DNA of 41,772 bases from the IMG/VR virus record IMGVR_UViG_3300046170_000147, positions 1 through 41,772 of that record; one strand, 5' to 3'. The DNA is from a virus. The notes under the pieces were generated by a model. The model saw only the letters and a program-made list of their open reading frames with translations, did not search any database and had not been told where the DNA came from. The first letter of the stretch is position 1. Each line of letters starts with the position of its first letter. Made by a program: the position numbers and the translations under genes. Positions 18,600-27,561 of this stretch are shown here, in pieces.

Positions 18600-21218
18600 A
18601 TCTTCTACTCCTCGGTATAAACATAGATTCAAACTCTGCAGCTAACAGCTTTACTGGCAAGGCAGAACTGCTCTTTACTTCAATTGTTGTATCTTCTGGT
18701 TGTCCTTGTACTGCAAACTTAAAGTGTCCGTCTTGTGGTGTGAAACTGTTAAGTGTTAAGTTAGACCCAAGGATGTCAGGATTAAATGCATACGTGTATG
18801 TATCTCTAAACTTAGGTGTTACTTCTACGATAAAGTGTCCAGTGTCTGCATAGTTAAGACTACCACTACGGATTGTTTGGTATGTGTAATCAGATGCAGA
18901 TCGTCCTCCCCGTTCCGTTGGTTGTTTCAATGTCTGATCGGAGAACCTGTACAACATATCGTACGGGAATCCTGCGTAGAAGTCTACACCTGTAAGGTTA
19001 CCCCGTTTACTGTTCCTTGTGTAGCAGATGTACGAGTAAATGTATACTTATGCCCTGTCTTACTGTATACTTCCGCACCTGCTGGGTCATAAGGAAAACC
19101 ACTGATAGTAGTAGCGTTGGCGACAGCGTCATAGCTGATTGATACTACTGTGTTGTCTATCCTGCTGTCCAACAACAACGTATATCCGTTATCGTCTTGT
19201 AAGTCATTCTCCATCGGTAATACTTCTAAGTAGGTAGAGGTCGTATCGTTTGTCAGGATGTATAAATCTGATTCGATAAAGTCCAAACCAACAACGTCAC
19301 GATTAAGTGTGAACTTCTGCCAAGCACTTTGTATCTTCTCTTTGTTCTGCCAGAAGTACTTATATATAAATATCTCTTTACGGTTCTGATTGTTTACTAC
19401 TGCTAATACATTCTCCACAGCAGTACCTGCCATAGCGATAACATCAGACTTAACGTACGTTGGTACTTGTGATGTTATTTCAGCAGCGTCAAAGATAGCA
19501 GTGTCGTTGTCTATGTAGTATTCAGTCAGCCCGGTGTATGTGTTACGCTTGAATGGGAAGTATACGTAGTTGTTAAGAACAATCGGCTTGATACGTCCTG
19601 ACGCATCGTACTCGGTAGCTGGAGTAATACTCACTGTCTTAGCTGTTAACAACTCCTGACCACGAAGAACGAACTGTGTGCCTTCTGAAAAGATTAACAA
19701 CTTCTCTTGGAACGGTACTGCGTGTTTTAGTATAGCTACTTTTGTGTGACTGACGCCTACATCTATAGGAGCACTATCTAACAACGATAAGACGGTAGTC
19801 CTCCAAAAGTTAAAGTATTCATCTGCTTCACTAAATACGATACTGTTATCTGTTAGTAGTCCCAGTCTGTTCTTGAAGAAGAAGATGTCGTTTATCTTAC
19901 TACCAACAAATGTAGGAGCTGGGTTCGTGTCGTCATCACCTGCTGTTCTGTTACCCCAAGTAGTCGTATCTAACGTCCAATCTTCAAACGTATCATCGTC
20001 AGGCTTTAACTGTAACGGCATGGTTGTAGCGTTGAATGTAGTCTTTACACCGTATCCTACATCCTCTATCCACGTGCCTTCACCGTAGTGCCACAGAACT
20101 TCTTTGTCTTCTTTAGTCTCAAACTTTACATAGTAATCGTCTTGTACAAGCTCGGTGTCTCCCTTTACTTTAACACGAAAACCATTGAAAGCTTTAGCAG
20201 GTAGGTCAGTAATACTAGATACTTCTTTATAAACAACACCTAGTCCTTGGTCAGCTAAACCATCCTTAACAGATATATCAAAGTCAGAAGTGCCTGTGAT
20301 AAGTATGGCAGCATTCTGTTGTTCCATCGTTTGTGATATACCTGATGTAGCAATCTGAGCTGTTGCAGCTGCACCACTACCACCACCACCACTAAACGAT
20401 ATAGTAGGAGCAACTGAGTAACCACTACCTTGATCTGATATAACAATCTCTGTTACTACTCCACCTGATACAATAGCGTACCCTTCAGCATCACTAGCAG
20501 AACCTGTGTTAAATTGTACATCTGGAGGACTTGTGTAACCACTACCACCGTTTGTAATCGTAGTGCCTGTAACAACACCTCCTGTACCTAAAGTCAAAGC
20601 TATCTGTGTGGCTATGTATTCAGTATCAGCATCCTTACCTGAACCCTCTGAGTTACCTGTTGAGTCGTCACCACCGTTCTGACCGTCACCACTACGATAC
20701 GTTCTTTTGTGTCCATCTATATCAACAGTGTATTCTTTACTGTAGTCACCCAACTTAACGAACACGATAGCTCTGTAATCTAATGCTGTACTTGTTGTAC
20801 TACCTAACGATACCGTTTGTTCTTTGTTAGCTATAAATGTATAATCAGCAACGGTTAACGCTTTGACGTCTTCTCGTGGGTTGTTGATGTTATCAAGGTA
20901 AGTCTGTGCGTCTGCTGTAATAGTTACCGTCTTTTCACTTCCGTCATTCAGATCAAACACAGACAGATCGTTGTTGTCTATTACGGATACAAACCTGTTC
21001 GTCTCGTCTCTGTCTATTATCTGTACGTGTGCGTTATCCTGATTACTGCTGGTAAACAACTTACCAATGTGACGGGTGTTCGGTCGTTTAACAAGTCCTT
21101 CAACAACAGTAGCCCAAGCATTTACCTGCTCGTCACACTGACCGGGATACCTAAGATTGTCTGGTTGTTGTGATACGCCCTGAGCTAGGTTAGGTACGCT
21201 GTTAACTAATAACGGCAT
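18589..21218 (-). CDS. Tail tubular protein B (T7 gp12-like), frameshifted
   Basis: About 876 residues once joined. T7 gp12 is 794. It begins MPLLVNSVPNLAQGVSQQPD, the hallmark start of this nozzle protein. The open frame stops at 18984. Adding one base at CCCC 19001-19004 continues into DFYAGFPYDMLYRFSDQTLK and the C-terminal 122 residues ending SRRYGS. Glycine-rich repeats near residues 220-290 (TNGGSGYTSPPDVQF, SDQGSGYSVAPTISF) are a variable insertion. It starts at the stop of tail tube A (TAATG). Confidence 0.93.
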
Positions 21219-21796
21219 TATCTATCTAGCACTCGTAACACGCTGTAGTCGTCAAATATCGTCCTGTCTGCGTTCTCGGAGTCGCTGTCTATTGCTCTAG
21301 CTTTTGCTTCTATCTCGTCCCGTAATGCAAAGCCTTCTATCTCACGGCTACCAAGGAAACGATTAGCAAACACACGTGCAGCTTTAACGGTGATGTAGTG
21401 TCGGAACTGCTCAGGTATTTCCGTGAAGTCCAACTCAAAAGTAATGGAGGCTTTAACCTCCTTAGTCCATACATCCGTGTGATTCTTCCTATCGTATAAG
21501 GTTAGTCCACGCTGTACTGGATCACTATCTGTATAAATTTGTGGGTCTAAGTCTACACGTAACGTATTGTTAGGTAGTGTTATCTTAGACGTTGATGCGT
21601 CAGGGGTAAGGGTGTATTCGTGCTCGGTGTTAAAATGCCAACCCTCTGACTGAATGGCTCTGCTCATCTCGTCCAATGTGGACTCAGCTTGAACAACAGT
21701 AACTGGTACAGCTGTCCCTCCTAGTGTGTTGACGGGTGCTTCTCCGATGACGCTAATCATCGTGTTTACTGCGTTAAGTTTTGTTGTCAGAGCCAT
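21218..21796 (-). CDS. Tail tubular protein A (T7 gp11-like)
   Basis: 192 residues. T7 gp11 is 196. It opens MALTTKLNAVNTMISVIGEAP and ends with the acidic C-terminus seen in this family (DYSVLRVLDR). FNTEHEYTLTPD and KAARVFANRFLGS are typical internal segments. It forms the gatekeeper ring joining portal to tail nozzle. It lies downstream of the capsid terminator and overlaps the tail tube B start by 1 base. Confidence 0.95.
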   Translation of the reverse strand: MALTTKLNAVNTMISVIGEAPVNTLGGTAVPVTVVQAESTLDEMSRAIQSEGWHFNTEHEYTLTPDASTSKITLPNNTLRVDLDPQIYTDSDPVQRGLTLYDRKNHTDVWTKEVKASITFELDFTEIPEQFRHYITVKAARVFANRFLGSREIEGFALRDEIEAKARAIDSDSENADRTIFDDYSVLRVLDR

Positions 21797-21801
21797 AATA
21801 T

Positions 21802-21854
21802 AAAAATACTCGGTAGAAGGGAGCGGAACGAATCACAGACCTCCCAACACCGAG
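21802..21854 (-). terminator. Rho-independent terminator after the major capsid gene
   Basis: On the minus strand CTCGGT (21854-21849) pairs with ACCGAG (21814-21809), with an inner GGGAG/CTCCC stem. TATTTTTATATT follows at once. It lies between capsid and tail tube A, the same position as the T7 late terminator T-phi. It would let capsid be transcribed more strongly than the downstream tail genes. Confidence 0.8.
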
Positions 21855-21861
21855 AGAGTGG

Positions 21862-22923
21862 TTACTTCTGAAGTTCGATAGCACACTCAGGACGGAGAAC
21901 TCCGTGACCCATAGCGTACTTCGCAACGAAAAGTGTACCTTGACGTTCGATTTGGTACTCAGATTCAGTAGCCAAGTCGAGCAGTTTAACAGTTCCAACA
22001 GCAGCAGAATGAGAAACAACACCAAGCGTGTTAGTAAAGTTTCCGTTATATCCTACTCCGCTTCCACCGAACACGTCGTTAGCAGCTTCTCCGTCACCAG
22101 TAGAAACAGCAGACAAGTCAGTCGATGGGATGTGGTTGGATTTGTAGATTGTGATACCTGCGATTTGAGGGATCGACCCAGCAGCGATGCTTCCTACACC
22201 TCCGACGTCTTTGTTGACAGCAGAAGTAGAGATAGCAAGCTGTCCAGCACCACCAGTGATTAACTTGTAGTACTCTTGTGGACGAAGAACGCAGAAACGA
22301 CCGTCGCTAGGAACGTCATTTTCGTCGAGCTTCTGAGCAGCAGTGAAAAGAGCAGCTGTTAATTCTGCACCAGTTGGATCAGTGTTATCAGTGTCGTCTT
22401 CTGAGTCACTTACGTCACCCATTGCATTAGCAGAAACGTCAAGGATACCACCAGTCTTACCACCAGTTACGGCAGCAGCAGAACGAGCAGCAGCGATGAA
22501 TACTTTAGCAAGAGCAGTATCGAAACGAACAGCAAGAGCTTTACCCAACTCGTTAGCGTAGACGCTGCGGATGTCGTAGTGGTTCTTTACGTCGTCGATG
22601 TTGCTTAAGAAAGTAGAAGCCAAAAGCATCTTGTCGATAGTGATGACTTTCTCAGCTTTCTTGATGTCGCTAAGGTAGCTGTTTCCAGCGTCAGCGATGT
22701 TTTCACCGGGTGTATGGTAAGCAGCAGAAGCGATTCCTGTTACAGGGAACTGAGCTGATTTACCGTTTTCGATTGTGCGAACAGTATGTAGTGCTTTAAA
22801 GATGTTTGACTCTTCGAAGGTTTGCAGAATTTCTCCGCTAAACTTTTTAAGAAACAACGCATCTGTATCACCAGCACTATTAATTTGTCCAACACGTGAG
22901 GGGGATGTATCTCCATTAGCCAT
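21862..22923 (-). CDS. Major capsid protein (T7 gp10-like)
   Basis: 353 residues. T7 gp10A is 345. Characteristic stretches are FLKKFSGEILQTFEESNIF near residues 25-43, RTIENGKSAQFPVTG near 49-63, and KAEKVITIDKMLLASTF. They match the N-arm, E-loop and spine of the HK97-fold T7 capsids. A good ribosome-binding site (AAAGGAAA) precedes the ATG. A terminator follows. I saw no internal slippage site making a 10B-like extension. Confidence 0.96.
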   Translation of the reverse strand: MANGDTSPSRVGQINSAGDTDALFLKKFSGEILQTFEESNIFKALHTVRTIENGKSAQFPVTGIASAAYHTPGENIADAGNSYLSDIKKAEKVITIDKMLLASTFLSNIDDVKNHYDIRSVYANELGKALAVRFDTALAKVFIAAARSAAAVTGGKTGGILDVSANAMGDVSDSEDDTDNTDPTGAELTAALFTAAQKLDENDVPSDGRFCVLRPQEYYKLITGGAGQLAISTSAVNKDVGGVGSIAAGSIPQIAGITIYKSNHIPSTDLSAVSTGDGEAANDVFGGSGVGYNGNFTNTLGVVSHSAAVGTVKLLDLATESEYQIERQGTLFVAKYAMGHGVLRPECAIELQK

Positions 22924-23042
22924 GATATATTTTCCTTTATGTTGTAGTTATTATAGTTGTAGTTATTGGTTGGTTGACTCTCACTTCGTTCGTTCACAGG
23001 ATTGTCTACCGCAGTAGGTCGAGGACTAATTGTCGTAATTGT

Positions 23043-23165
23043 CTATATAAATATGTTACCGATTACAATAACAGCAATAAATACACCAATTGTCAACACT
23101 AGTGCTTTCTCTAGTTTTGTTAACTCACGGTATAGCCGTCGTAATCTTTTTAGTTGGAACTCCAT
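23043..23165 (-). CDS. Tiny single-pass membrane protein (40 aa)
   Basis: ATG at 23165 opens a 40-residue frame. A basic amphipathic stretch (MEFQLKRLRRLYRELTKLEK) is followed by one hydrophobic segment (ALVLTIGVFIAVIVIGNIFI) ending at the stop. It overlaps the end of the small gene at 23150. The Arg/Lys-rich side would stay in the cytoplasm. It lies between holin-like genes and the capsid gene. It could be a lysis helper, but I do not recognise it. Confidence 0.6.
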   Translation of the reverse strand: MEFQLKRLRRLYRELTKLEKALVLTIGVFIAVIVIGNIFI

Positions 23166-23263
23166 TCTTTGCTTTCTTGTAAACGTGCTTCGTATGTATG
23201 AACGATATGACATTCCACAATACTACTACGATCAGACTTAGCTTTAGCAAGCGGGAAATTCAT
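23150..23263 (-). CDS. Tiny hypothetical protein (37 aa)
   Basis: ATG at 23263 overlaps the stop of the holin-like gene (TGATG), so translation is probably coupled. The 37-residue product starts MNFPLAKAKSDRSSIVECH and is soluble in character (VHTYEARLQESKEW). It is too short to assign. Its start-stop coupling on both sides is the main evidence that it is real. Confidence 0.5.
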   Translation of the reverse strand: MNFPLAKAKSDRSSIVECHIVHTYEARLQESKEWSSN

Positions 23264-23730
23264 CATCCTCTCCTACCAGATGGACCAAAATAAAAGCCTA
23301 GTATACAAGGCAGAATTACTGTGCATCCCATAAGGCTGATGTGTCCAGAAGAAATAGTGATCGGCTTTTGAGCTGCTTGCCATTTGAAGAGTCCGAAGAG
23401 GATTTCATTGTATCCTTCTCCGTCTGCGTTTGTGACTGTAAGGATTTCTGCGTTGGGATAAAGGGTACATAAGATGATACACGTGCAGAGCGTAGACACC
23501 CCGATAACAGCAAGACAACGACGAGTATAAGAAACAAATTCAGAAGTACCTGTTTTAGCAAGTTCAGCTTGGAGTCTAAGAAAATTATCATTTGCACGAG
23601 CTTCTCTCGCCATTTCAATATCGTGCTTTTGTTGGCGAGCTTCAAATATGTACCCAAACACACCCTTGAGAATAGCACCCATAGCCGTGCTACCCCCACC
23701 CGTAATGAACAACATAAGCAGTTCTCCCAT
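23263..23730 (-). CDS. Multi-pass membrane protein, holin candidate
   Basis: 155 residues with three hydrophobic segments: LLMLFITGGGSTAMGAIL near the start, CLAVIGVSTLCTCIILCTLY near residues 72-91, and LMGCTVILPCILGFYFGPSG near the end. A charged helix (QQKHDIEMAREARANDNFLR) lies between the first and second. The three-segment layout and the FYFGPSGR end resemble phage 3TM holins of the gene-transfer-agent type. It starts just before the end of the coiled-coil membrane gene. It would set the timing of lysis if so. Confidence 0.65.
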   Translation of the reverse strand: MGELLMLFITGGGSTAMGAILKGVFGYIFEARQQKHDIEMAREARANDNFLRLQAELAKTGTSEFVSYTRRCLAVIGVSTLCTCIILCTLYPNAEILTVTNADGEGYNEILFGLFKWQAAQKPITISSGHISLMGCTVILPCILGFYFGPSGRRG

Positions 23731-23731
23731 T

Positions 23732-24088
23732 TCACTTCTCTACTTTATCACGTAGTCTGTCCAACTCTTTCTCCAAGTATTTTAATCTCTCAAACTGTTG
23801 ATGGTCAGAGGTTATCGGAGCGTCTTGCATCTCCAACAGATGATTAAGGTCTGCTTTGGATTGTTCAGCAAACTTCTCAAGATGCATCATCCGTGCGGAC
23901 AAATCACCCAATAGCGTACCTTCGTGTTGTACCCGGTCTAAGCTGCTATCTAATACCATCAGCTTATTCCAAACAACACTGTATCCCCAGACACACGTCC
24001 CAACAATAGCTATGACTTTCGCCATGAATGCTAGGTTAGCTTTGACCTGTACGTTTTCTCCTATCTCTGCTGCCATATTCTTAATCAT
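23732..24088 (-). CDS. Membrane-anchored coiled-coil protein (118 aa)
   Basis: From ATG at 24088 (a TTG three codons upstream is the only longer choice). One membrane segment (LAFMAKVIAIVGTCVWGYSV) follows an amphipathic start. The rest is a long charged coiled coil (LEKFAEQSKADLNHLLEMQD, ERLKYLEKELDRLRDKVEK). This is the usual pattern of phage spanin-like or holin-partner proteins. It sits between a strong hairpin terminator and the holin candidate. The function is inferred only from layout. Confidence 0.6.
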   Translation of the reverse strand: MIKNMAAEIGENVQVKANLAFMAKVIAIVGTCVWGYSVVWNKLMVLDSSLDRVQHEGTLLGDLSARMMHLEKFAEQSKADLNHLLEMQDAPITSDHQQFERLKYLEKELDRLRDKVEK

Positions 24089-24118
24089 AGTAACCAACGA
24101 CTACCTAAGCAAAGAAAA

Positions 24119-24198
24119 AAGATGCCTTGAGGCACTCCTTAAAAACTCCCTGAAACCGATAAAAGGGAGAAAAGCCATAGGAATGCCCAAGGCATCTT
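24119..24198 (-). terminator. Long branched hairpin terminator (or RNase III site) after the scaffold gene
   Basis: On the minus strand AAGATGCCTT (24198-24189) pairs perfectly with AAGGCATCTT (24128-24119). A second helix GCATTCC/GGAGTGC extends the stem with a G-U wobble, and CTCCC/GGGAG forms the inner stem. TTTTTTCTTT follows. The wobble pairs only in minus-strand RNA, which sets the direction. The length is also that of T7 RNase III processing sites. Confidence 0.85.
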
Positions 24199-24221
24199 TA
24201 CACACACATTAATTATGAAAG

Positions 24222-25013
24222 TTAAATATTACTCACAGCAAGTCGTCTGTCAATCTCTTGATGATAAGCTTTGTCACCACTACGATAACGTGGGTCAGAC
24301 TGTGCTCGTGCTAGTTCCTGCATACTCTTAAAAGGCATAGTGGAAGAACCGCTAACTGCTCCCTGTACCAGCTTAGGTTGTGTTGCACCTGTAGCATTCT
24401 GATACCTAGCGTACAATCCTTGCACTGCTAACTTCGCTTGGCTGACCGTGCCTCCTGTAACAGCTTCGTCAAATGCGTCGATCTCTTCCTGCGGTAAATG
24501 TTCGTTGGCCCATTCAGCCATTGCATCGTAGCTATCACCTGCGACTCCTTTGATCTCTGCTTCTTCTCCTTGCATGAGAGCTTGTTGACCAGCTGCGTAA
24601 CTATCGACGAGATCACGAGGTAATCCTACTTCTTCAAGCTTCTTATAAGTATCTTCAGACAGTTGACCGTCGTTAGCAAAGAACTCCTTACTAGCTTCCA
24701 CAACAGCTTCATTATAATCACCAGCTTCTTCTTTGTTGTCATCATCTTGTTGTTCTTCTTGTTGTGGTTCTTCGGGTTGTTCAGTTTCTTCAACTTCTTT
24801 TGCCCCTTGTCCCATTCTTTTCTCAAGCTCCGCATATGCCTGTGCCATGTCCTCCGCTGATTTAAACTTTTCAGGAAGCCACTCAGGACGTTCTTGCGTT
24901 TCCTCAGCTTGTGGTTCCGCTTGTTGCTCTTCAGGAGTTTCAACCGCTTCGTCAACGGGTTCGATCTCATTCGGTGCTTTTTCATTTATCTCTACTCGGT
25001 GTAATTCAGCCAT
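24222..25013 (-). CDS. Capsid scaffolding protein (T7 gp9-like)
   Basis: 263 residues, highly acidic and Gln/Glu-rich (EEQQAEPQAEETQERPEWLP, EEPQQEEQQDDDNKEEAG). T7 gp9 is 307. PEWLPEKFKSAEDMAQAYAELEKRMG is the typical scaffold segment, here cited at its start only. A basic C-terminus ends HQEIDRRLAVSNI, as expected for capsid contact. It lies between portal and capsid genes, as in T7. It guides procapsid assembly and leaves on maturation. Confidence 0.93.
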   Translation of the reverse strand: MAELHRVEINEKAPNEIEPVDEAVETPEEQQAEPQAEETQERPEWLPEKFKSAEDMAQAYAELEKRMGQGAKEVEETEQPEEPQQEEQQDDDNKEEAGDYNEAVVEASKEFFANDGQLSEDTYKKLEEVGLPRDLVDSYAAGQQALMQGEEAEIKGVAGDSYDAMAEWANEHLPQEEIDAFDEAVTGGTVSQAKLAVQGLYARYQNATGATQPKLVQGAVSGSSTMPFKSMQELARAQSDPRYRSGDKAYHQEIDRRLAVSNI

Positions 25014-25019
25014 GATAGT

Positions 25020-26579
25020 TTACTCTTCAGGTGGTGGTTCTTGTTGTGCCATGTACTGCTCCTGTGCAGCATTGATAGCAGGTGCTACGGCAGGACTACC
25101 CAACTTCATCATCATCTCTTGTTGTTGTGCCTGTTGCATAGCTTGTTGAATTTCTTCTTCCGTCTTGATCAGTCCCTCAGTTTCTATACCAAGAGCAGTA
25201 GCACGACGTTTAAAGTAATCACTAACATTCAGATACTGTGTCACTGCTTGTGGTCCTACTACCTGATTAGCTCCTGCCAAGAATAAGTCTAGACGTTGTA
25301 AATCATTACCACGACCAAGTGCTTCAACACCAGTAACGATAGTAGGTTTAACAATATCTTTAGGTAGCTTAGGCAGACGCTTGTCCTTGGACATACGATC
25401 CATCAGACGACTGACGATTGGTAGTTGTAGTTCCTGTGATAAGAGAGAGTAGAGACCGCCAAGGGCAGCTTCCAGTTCTTGACTGAGCATTCTTATCTCC
25501 TCAGCGGTCACTCTCTCGGCATCTCTAACAACCCCTGATGTCAGTAGAAAGGCTTGTGATAGACGATCCGTAATCCCTTGCATTGTAGCTTGAGCAGTAC
25601 GGAAGTCATTAAATTTATTAAGTTGTAATACAGATACATCTCCTTCAGACCCTTGTACGATTGCCCCGTTAGGAGCTTCAGCCAGTGTACGTGAACGTGT
25701 TGTACCGTTAGGATTAACCATGAACAATACTTTAGCTGCTGCTGCACTACCCTCTACGATAGCTTTAGTCAGTGCTTCCAACGACTTGATGTCACCGATG
25801 TATTCCTCAACGAACCCACGTCCGTAGTCTTCTCCGTCTATCTGTGTGTAACGTAGTGGTAACCAAGGAGACTTATCTACCGGATACGATCCAATGCTCT
25901 CTTCAATGACTATACCTTTGACGTCTTGTTGTACATTAAACTTGTCTCCCTCTCTAACGATAGATGTATACAGGTCGCAGGTGTTTTCTTTTTCCTGACG
26001 ATACACTTCTTCACGAACACTCTCAGGTAACATCATAGGTGCTACCGTTTCTTTGACGGCTATGTGTGTAACGTTACCCATTGGATCACGCTTAACAACG
26101 TAACGATCCAAACGAAACACTCTCATGCCTCCTTCATCAGGTAAGTACAACAGACTGTTACCACTGATAAGAAGATTCTTGAGTGCTTGGAAGATACCGT
26201 TCCTGAAGTTCTGTACTTCTACTTCCTGTGATACACTACGCTCAACATCAGCCAGTGCTTTCTCTAAATCTGTCCGTAACTGCTCCGCTCCCTCTGGTCC
26301 TAGTTCAGCTTTTGCTTTATCTAATTCGTAGCGATCTATGACCAACCGAAAGAACGGAGCGTTAGGTGGTAGTAGGGCAAGTAAAAGTTTAGACGATAGA
26401 TTAAGAACACCACGTGCTCCGATGCCTTGATAGGGTGTGTAATACTTAGTAGCAAAACTGTGACCGTCAGGTGGTAGGACATACGGTAGTGTTAACTCAG
26501 ATGATGTACGACCACGATCTAAGAACGACCAACGTTGATTCTCTAAGCTGTGATATAAACCCTGTGCTGTCTCGTTCAT
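25020..26579 (-). CDS. Portal / head-tail connector (T7 gp8-like)
   Basis: 519 residues. T7 gp8 is 536. LENQRWSFLDRGRTSSELTL and PPDGHSFATKYYTPYQGIGA near residues 12-55 are the conserved start of T7-type portals. FRNGIFQALKNLLISGNSLL and TPVVRDAERVTAEEIRML-like segments follow. A Gln/Met-rich C-terminus (IQQAMQQAQQQEMMMK) ends the protein. It forms the dodecameric ring at the packaging vertex. The next gene, scaffold, starts 6 bases later. Confidence 0.96.
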   Translation of the reverse strand: MNETAQGLYHSLENQRWSFLDRGRTSSELTLPYVLPPDGHSFATKYYTPYQGIGARGVLNLSSKLLLALLPPNAPFFRLVIDRYELDKAKAELGPEGAEQLRTDLEKALADVERSVSQEVEVQNFRNGIFQALKNLLISGNSLLYLPDEGGMRVFRLDRYVVKRDPMGNVTHIAVKETVAPMMLPESVREEVYRQEKENTCDLYTSIVREGDKFNVQQDVKGIVIEESIGSYPVDKSPWLPLRYTQIDGEDYGRGFVEEYIGDIKSLEALTKAIVEGSAAAAKVLFMVNPNGTTRSRTLAEAPNGAIVQGSEGDVSVLQLNKFNDFRTAQATMQGITDRLSQAFLLTSGVVRDAERVTAEEIRMLSQELEAALGGLYSLLSQELQLPIVSRLMDRMSKDKRLPKLPKDIVKPTIVTGVEALGRGNDLQRLDLFLAGANQVVGPQAVTQYLNVSDYFKRRATALGIETEGLIKTEEEIQQAMQQAQQQEMMMKLGSPAVAPAINAAQEQYMAQQEPPPEE

Positions 26580-26582
26580 CTA

Positions 26583-26831
26583 TTAAGTTCCTGTGTAGTA
26601 TTGCCAATCAGTTCCGTCGTATACATACAATCGTACAACATCAGATGCCATATAAATTGTACCGACTGGATCGCCTGACCTAGCTTCTATGTTTGCTTGT
26701 GTGTCGTAGTAAGCTTGGAATGTAGCGTCAAACAAATCCAGCGGAAAGCTTGTACCAAACTGCGGAGCCAAGAACTCACTGCTAGTTTGTACCTCAGAAG
26801 GAGGTGGTATGTTTACCGCAACAAGAGACAT
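26583..26831 (-). CDS. Small protein with tail-type hairpin module (82 aa)
   Basis: 82 residues. The N-terminal half is unrelated to the tail genes, but the second half reads ANIEARSGDPVGTIYMASD then VVRLYVYDGTDWQYY. This aligns with the small tail proteins at 5849-6106 and 6149-6343. It sits 3 bases upstream of the portal gene, far from the tail cassette. It may be a head- or neck-attached decoration. The assignment is inferred from module sharing. Confidence 0.65.
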   Translation of the reverse strand: MSLVAVNIPPPSEVQTSSEFLAPQFGTSFPLDLFDATFQAYYDTQANIEARSGDPVGTIYMASDVVRLYVYDGTDWQYYTGT

Positions 26832-27148
26832 TAAAGAGAAGAGGTAGTGCCTGTAGCGTAGACGCTGTAAGTTCCGTCAGTACGACTTGACACTGAAGCT
26901 CTGATCTTTTCGTAGTGTCCGTACTCATCTCTTATCATAATATTACCAGAGGATGTTACAGCTCTGCTATCAACTGTTCTCCAAGCTCCACCGATATATG
27001 CTTCAACAGCAACGGTAGCACCTGTGCTTACTGATTCAGACTCAATAACAAATGTCCATCCTTTAGAACGCTCGGCTCCAACAGCACTGCCAGCACCGTT
27101 AGCAACCACACCGTCTAATAACGTAAGTTTATCTAATCCTATAATCAT
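26831..27148 (-). CDS. Beta-rich hypothetical structural protein (105 aa)
   Basis: 105 residues, rich in Ser, Thr, Val and Gly (ESVSTGATVAVEAYIGGAWR, DEYGHYEKIRASVSSRTDGT). It ends YATGTTSSL. The composition suggests an immunoglobulin-like or jelly-roll beta sandwich. It overlaps its neighbours by a start-stop contact (ATGA at 27148) and by one base. Position before the portal suggests a virion or capsid-decoration role. Confidence 0.6.
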   Translation of the reverse strand: MIIGLDKLTLLDGVVANGAGSAVGAERSKGWTFVIESESVSTGATVAVEAYIGGAWRTVDSRAVTSSGNIMIRDEYGHYEKIRASVSSRTDGTYSVYATGTTSSL

Positions 27149-27358
27149 GATGTTAATTGTACTCCTGTTTGTCCGGGTTGCATACCAAGGGAAGGACGAC
27201 GACTTACTGTTAACGTTCTTGTTCCACGCTTACGCTGTTGTCCACGTGCTGCTCTTGCCTTTCGTAGGTTCTACTCTACTGAGCTGTTGCTGTCGGGAGG
27301 AGGGAGGTGGTGGAGGTGGTGGGGCTTGAGGTGTTGGTTGTGATCCGCCGAAACACAT
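27145..27358 (-). CDS. Proline-stretch head-region protein, frameshifted
   Basis: Starts MCFGGSQPTPQAPPPPPPP and, after a shift at GG 27267-27268, ends RPSLGMQPGQTGVQLTS. The join reads VELRKARAARGQQRKRGTRT. Many podoviruses carry a small protein of this kind near the portal: a Cys/Gly start, a proline run and a Leu-Arg-rich end. About 70 residues when joined. It shares ATGA with the next gene. The role is unknown. Confidence 0.7.
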
Positions 27359-27360
27359 AA

Positions 27361-27561
27361 TTAGTCCTTGGTTATAATATTATCTTGAAGTTGTTCGTCG
27401 TATATTTGTTGTAAGTAATTAATTACACTACGTTGTCCTACTTTAAACCATACCATTCTATCGTCGTCTGTCAACAGCGGACATTTATCTGGGTATAGCT
27501 TGTCAAGCTTATCTATCAAATCTTTCGACAGTGCGGGTAATACTAATTCTTCATTCATCAT
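27361..27561 (-). CDS. Conserved small phage protein (66 aa)
   Basis: 66 residues reading ALSKDLIDKLDKLYPDKCP then MVWFKVGQRSVINYLQQIY. Small proteins with this 'YP.KCP...GQRSV..YL' pattern recur just before the portal in T7-like phages. The function is unknown. A second ATG follows the first directly, so the start could be one codon later. It overlaps the DUF5664 gene by 11 bases. Confidence 0.65.
   Translation of the reverse strand: MMNEELVLPALSKDLIDKLDKLYPDKCPLLTDDDRMVWFKVGQRSVINYLQQIYDEQLQDNIITKD

Noticed and set aside
22740-22997. 85-codon minus-strand frame overlapping the capsid start
   Set aside because: It lies out of frame across the capsid ribosome-binding site and N-terminus, which is clearly coding in its own frame.
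24626-25149. Frames of both strands across the scaffold gene
   Set aside because: The DNA is repetitive Glu/Gln code, which opens other frames by chance. Lys/Asn-rich or Cys/Ser-rich products are typical shadows.
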